A program made the position numbers and the translations under genes. The notes under the pieces are model-generated. The model ran no database searches, was not told the DNA's origin, and saw nothing but the letters and a program-made list of their open reading frames with translations. Of a DNA stretch of 6,450 bases, positions 5,779-6,450 are shown piece by piece; position 1 is the stretch's first letter; each line of letters starts with the position of its first letter. Source of the DNA: Ligaoa zhengdingensis (GTDB taxonomy: Bacteria > Bacillota > Clostridia > Oscillospirales > Ruminococcaceae); the NCBI RefSeq assembly GCF_014384885.1, contig NZ_JACRST010000047.1, forward strand, positions 1 to 6,450. The letters run 5' to 3'.

Positions 5779-6450
5779 TCAACTGTCTCTGTGTTTTCTG
5801 TATCTGCAATAGATTGCGCCGCCCACAGCAGCAGCCGCAATCACAATCGCCACGATCGCCCATGCCGGCAGGATGCTCTCAGCCTCGGGATCCACCTGCG
5901 CCACAGGCGCTTCCGCCTCAGCCGGGGCCACAGGCTCGATCACCGCAGGAGCCTCGGGTACGACCGGCTCCACAGGAACCGTCGCCTCGGGCGCTGCGGG
6001 CGCCACCGCCGCGGGTACCTCGCCGCCCGTCTCCGGGTTGCTGTTCGCAGCAGGCGTTGTCGGTGCAACCGCCGCAGGCGCGCCGCTGGCTATAGCCTTG
6101 ATCTCCTCGGAGGTGTAGTACACAGCCGCCGCATTGTAGCCTTTCAGCTCGCCTGCGCCGTTCACTGCGTAATCTTTGCCGCCGATCTCGAAGACCACCG
6201 TCACGCCCTTGTTCTTCAGAGCGTCGATCACCGTCGCGGGCACCATCGCGCCCTCGTCCAGTTTCGCGTTCACTTTGCCGCCCTTTTCAGTCGCGTTGAT
6301 CTTCTCGATCACTTCCGCCCAGTAGTCGCTGTCCGCTACCTGGCTCGTGCTGCCCTTGTTGGGTTTGCTCGGCTTCGGAGGATCAACCGGCTTGTCGTCG
6401 TCCACCAGTTTCAGCGCATCTACCGCCTTATCCAGCTTCTGTGCAGTCGT
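5779..6450 (-). CDS. C-terminal part of a FIVAR-containing surface protein with membrane anchor (5' end beyond window)
   Basis: The frame is open to the window edge, so these 223 residues are only the C-terminal end; the GTG at 6405-6403 is an internal Val, not a start. Visible residues 1-16 (TTAQKLDKAVDALKLV) look like the last helix of a FIVAR repeat. A Pro/Lys linker follows. A globular domain spans about 42-122; its pattern is YW..VI.KI, then VPATVIDALKNKGVTVVFEIGGKDYAV. It resembles an unnamed domain frequent in exported Clostridia proteins (recalled from memory, not searched). Residues 123-190 are a stalk rich in Pro, Ala, Val and Glu with NPETGG at 138-143. A hydrophobic helix (about 193-215, ILPAWAIVAIVIAAAAVGGAIYC) and the basic tail RYRKHRDS end the protein. 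The layout is extracellular body, stalk, single membrane span, cytoplasmic tail. The N-terminal function is unseen; by analogy with its neighbour it may be another glycosidase, which is inference. It ends in TGA, followed by a strong terminator. Confidence 0.88.
   Translation of the reverse strand, partial: TTAQKLDKAVDALKLVDDDKPVDPPKPSKPNKGSTSQVADSDYWAEVIEKINATEKGGKVNAKLDEGAMVPATVIDALKNKGVTVVFEIGGKDYAVNGAGELKGYNAAAVYYTSEEIKAIASGAPAAVAPTTPAANSNPETGGEVPAAVAPAAPEATVPVEPVVPEAPAVIEPVAPAEAEAPVAQVDPEAESILPAWAIVAIVIAAAAVGGAIYCRYRKHRDS

Noticed and set aside
5814..6118. Plus-strand open frames rich in Pro/Arg/Gln or Ala/Gly/Ser
   Set aside because: They are antisense to the Pro/Ala/Glu stalk of the surface protein; the low-complexity composition comes from that repetitive coding sequence.
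6403..6405. GTG as the start of the surface-protein gene
   Set aside because: The frame continues upstream to the window edge with a FIVAR-like helix, no ribosome site precedes the GTG, and the product would lack a signal peptide. It is an internal Val.

Overview
The window reads entirely from the minus strand. It looks like part of the chromosome of a moderately GC-rich Gram-positive anaerobe, probably an Oscillospiraceae/Ruminococcaceae-type gut Clostridium. The reasons are a strong AGGAGG ribosome site, GC-rich coding DNA beside an AT-rich intergenic gap, large secreted glycosidases with FIVAR repeats, and a Pro/Ala-rich surface-anchor region. The taxonomic placement is inference; there is no rRNA or marker gene here.

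Layout, in the direction of transcription (high to low coordinates). From 6450 to 5779 is the 3' end of a gene for a surface protein. It shows the tail of a probable FIVAR helix bundle, a Pro/Lys linker, a small globular domain, a long Pro/Ala/Glu stalk, a transmembrane helix and a basic tail. A strong intrinsic terminator follows (5706-5756). Positions 5446-5705 are an AT-rich control region with promoter-like hexamers, two small dyads, a leader hairpin and a consensus ribosome site. From 5445 to the window edge at 1 runs one uninterrupted gene of at least 1815 codons with no stop yet. It encodes a secreted glycoside hydrolase family 2 enzyme (beta-galactosidase-like). Its order is signal peptide, CBM32/discoidin-like domain, GH2 jelly roll, GH2 Ig-like domain, GH2 TIM barrel, two further beta domains, a duplicated beta-sandwich flanking an Ig-like domain, then three FIVAR repeats.

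The two genes probably belong to one locus for extracellular breakdown of complex glycans (host or plant), each displaying its product at the cell surface. The terminator between them argues for separate transcription units. If the downstream gene ends as the upstream one does, both would carry FIVAR repeats followed by a wall or membrane anchor, but its C-terminus lies outside the window.

I found no RNA gene, CRISPR array, insertion sequence or phage element. A 3.7-kb open frame on the plus strand is a codon-aligned antisense shadow of the GH2 gene. The most noteworthy points are the replacement of LacZ-type metal ligands and one galactose-contacting residue in the GH2 core, the duplicated domain, and the NPxTG-like motif placed far from the membrane helix in the upstream protein.
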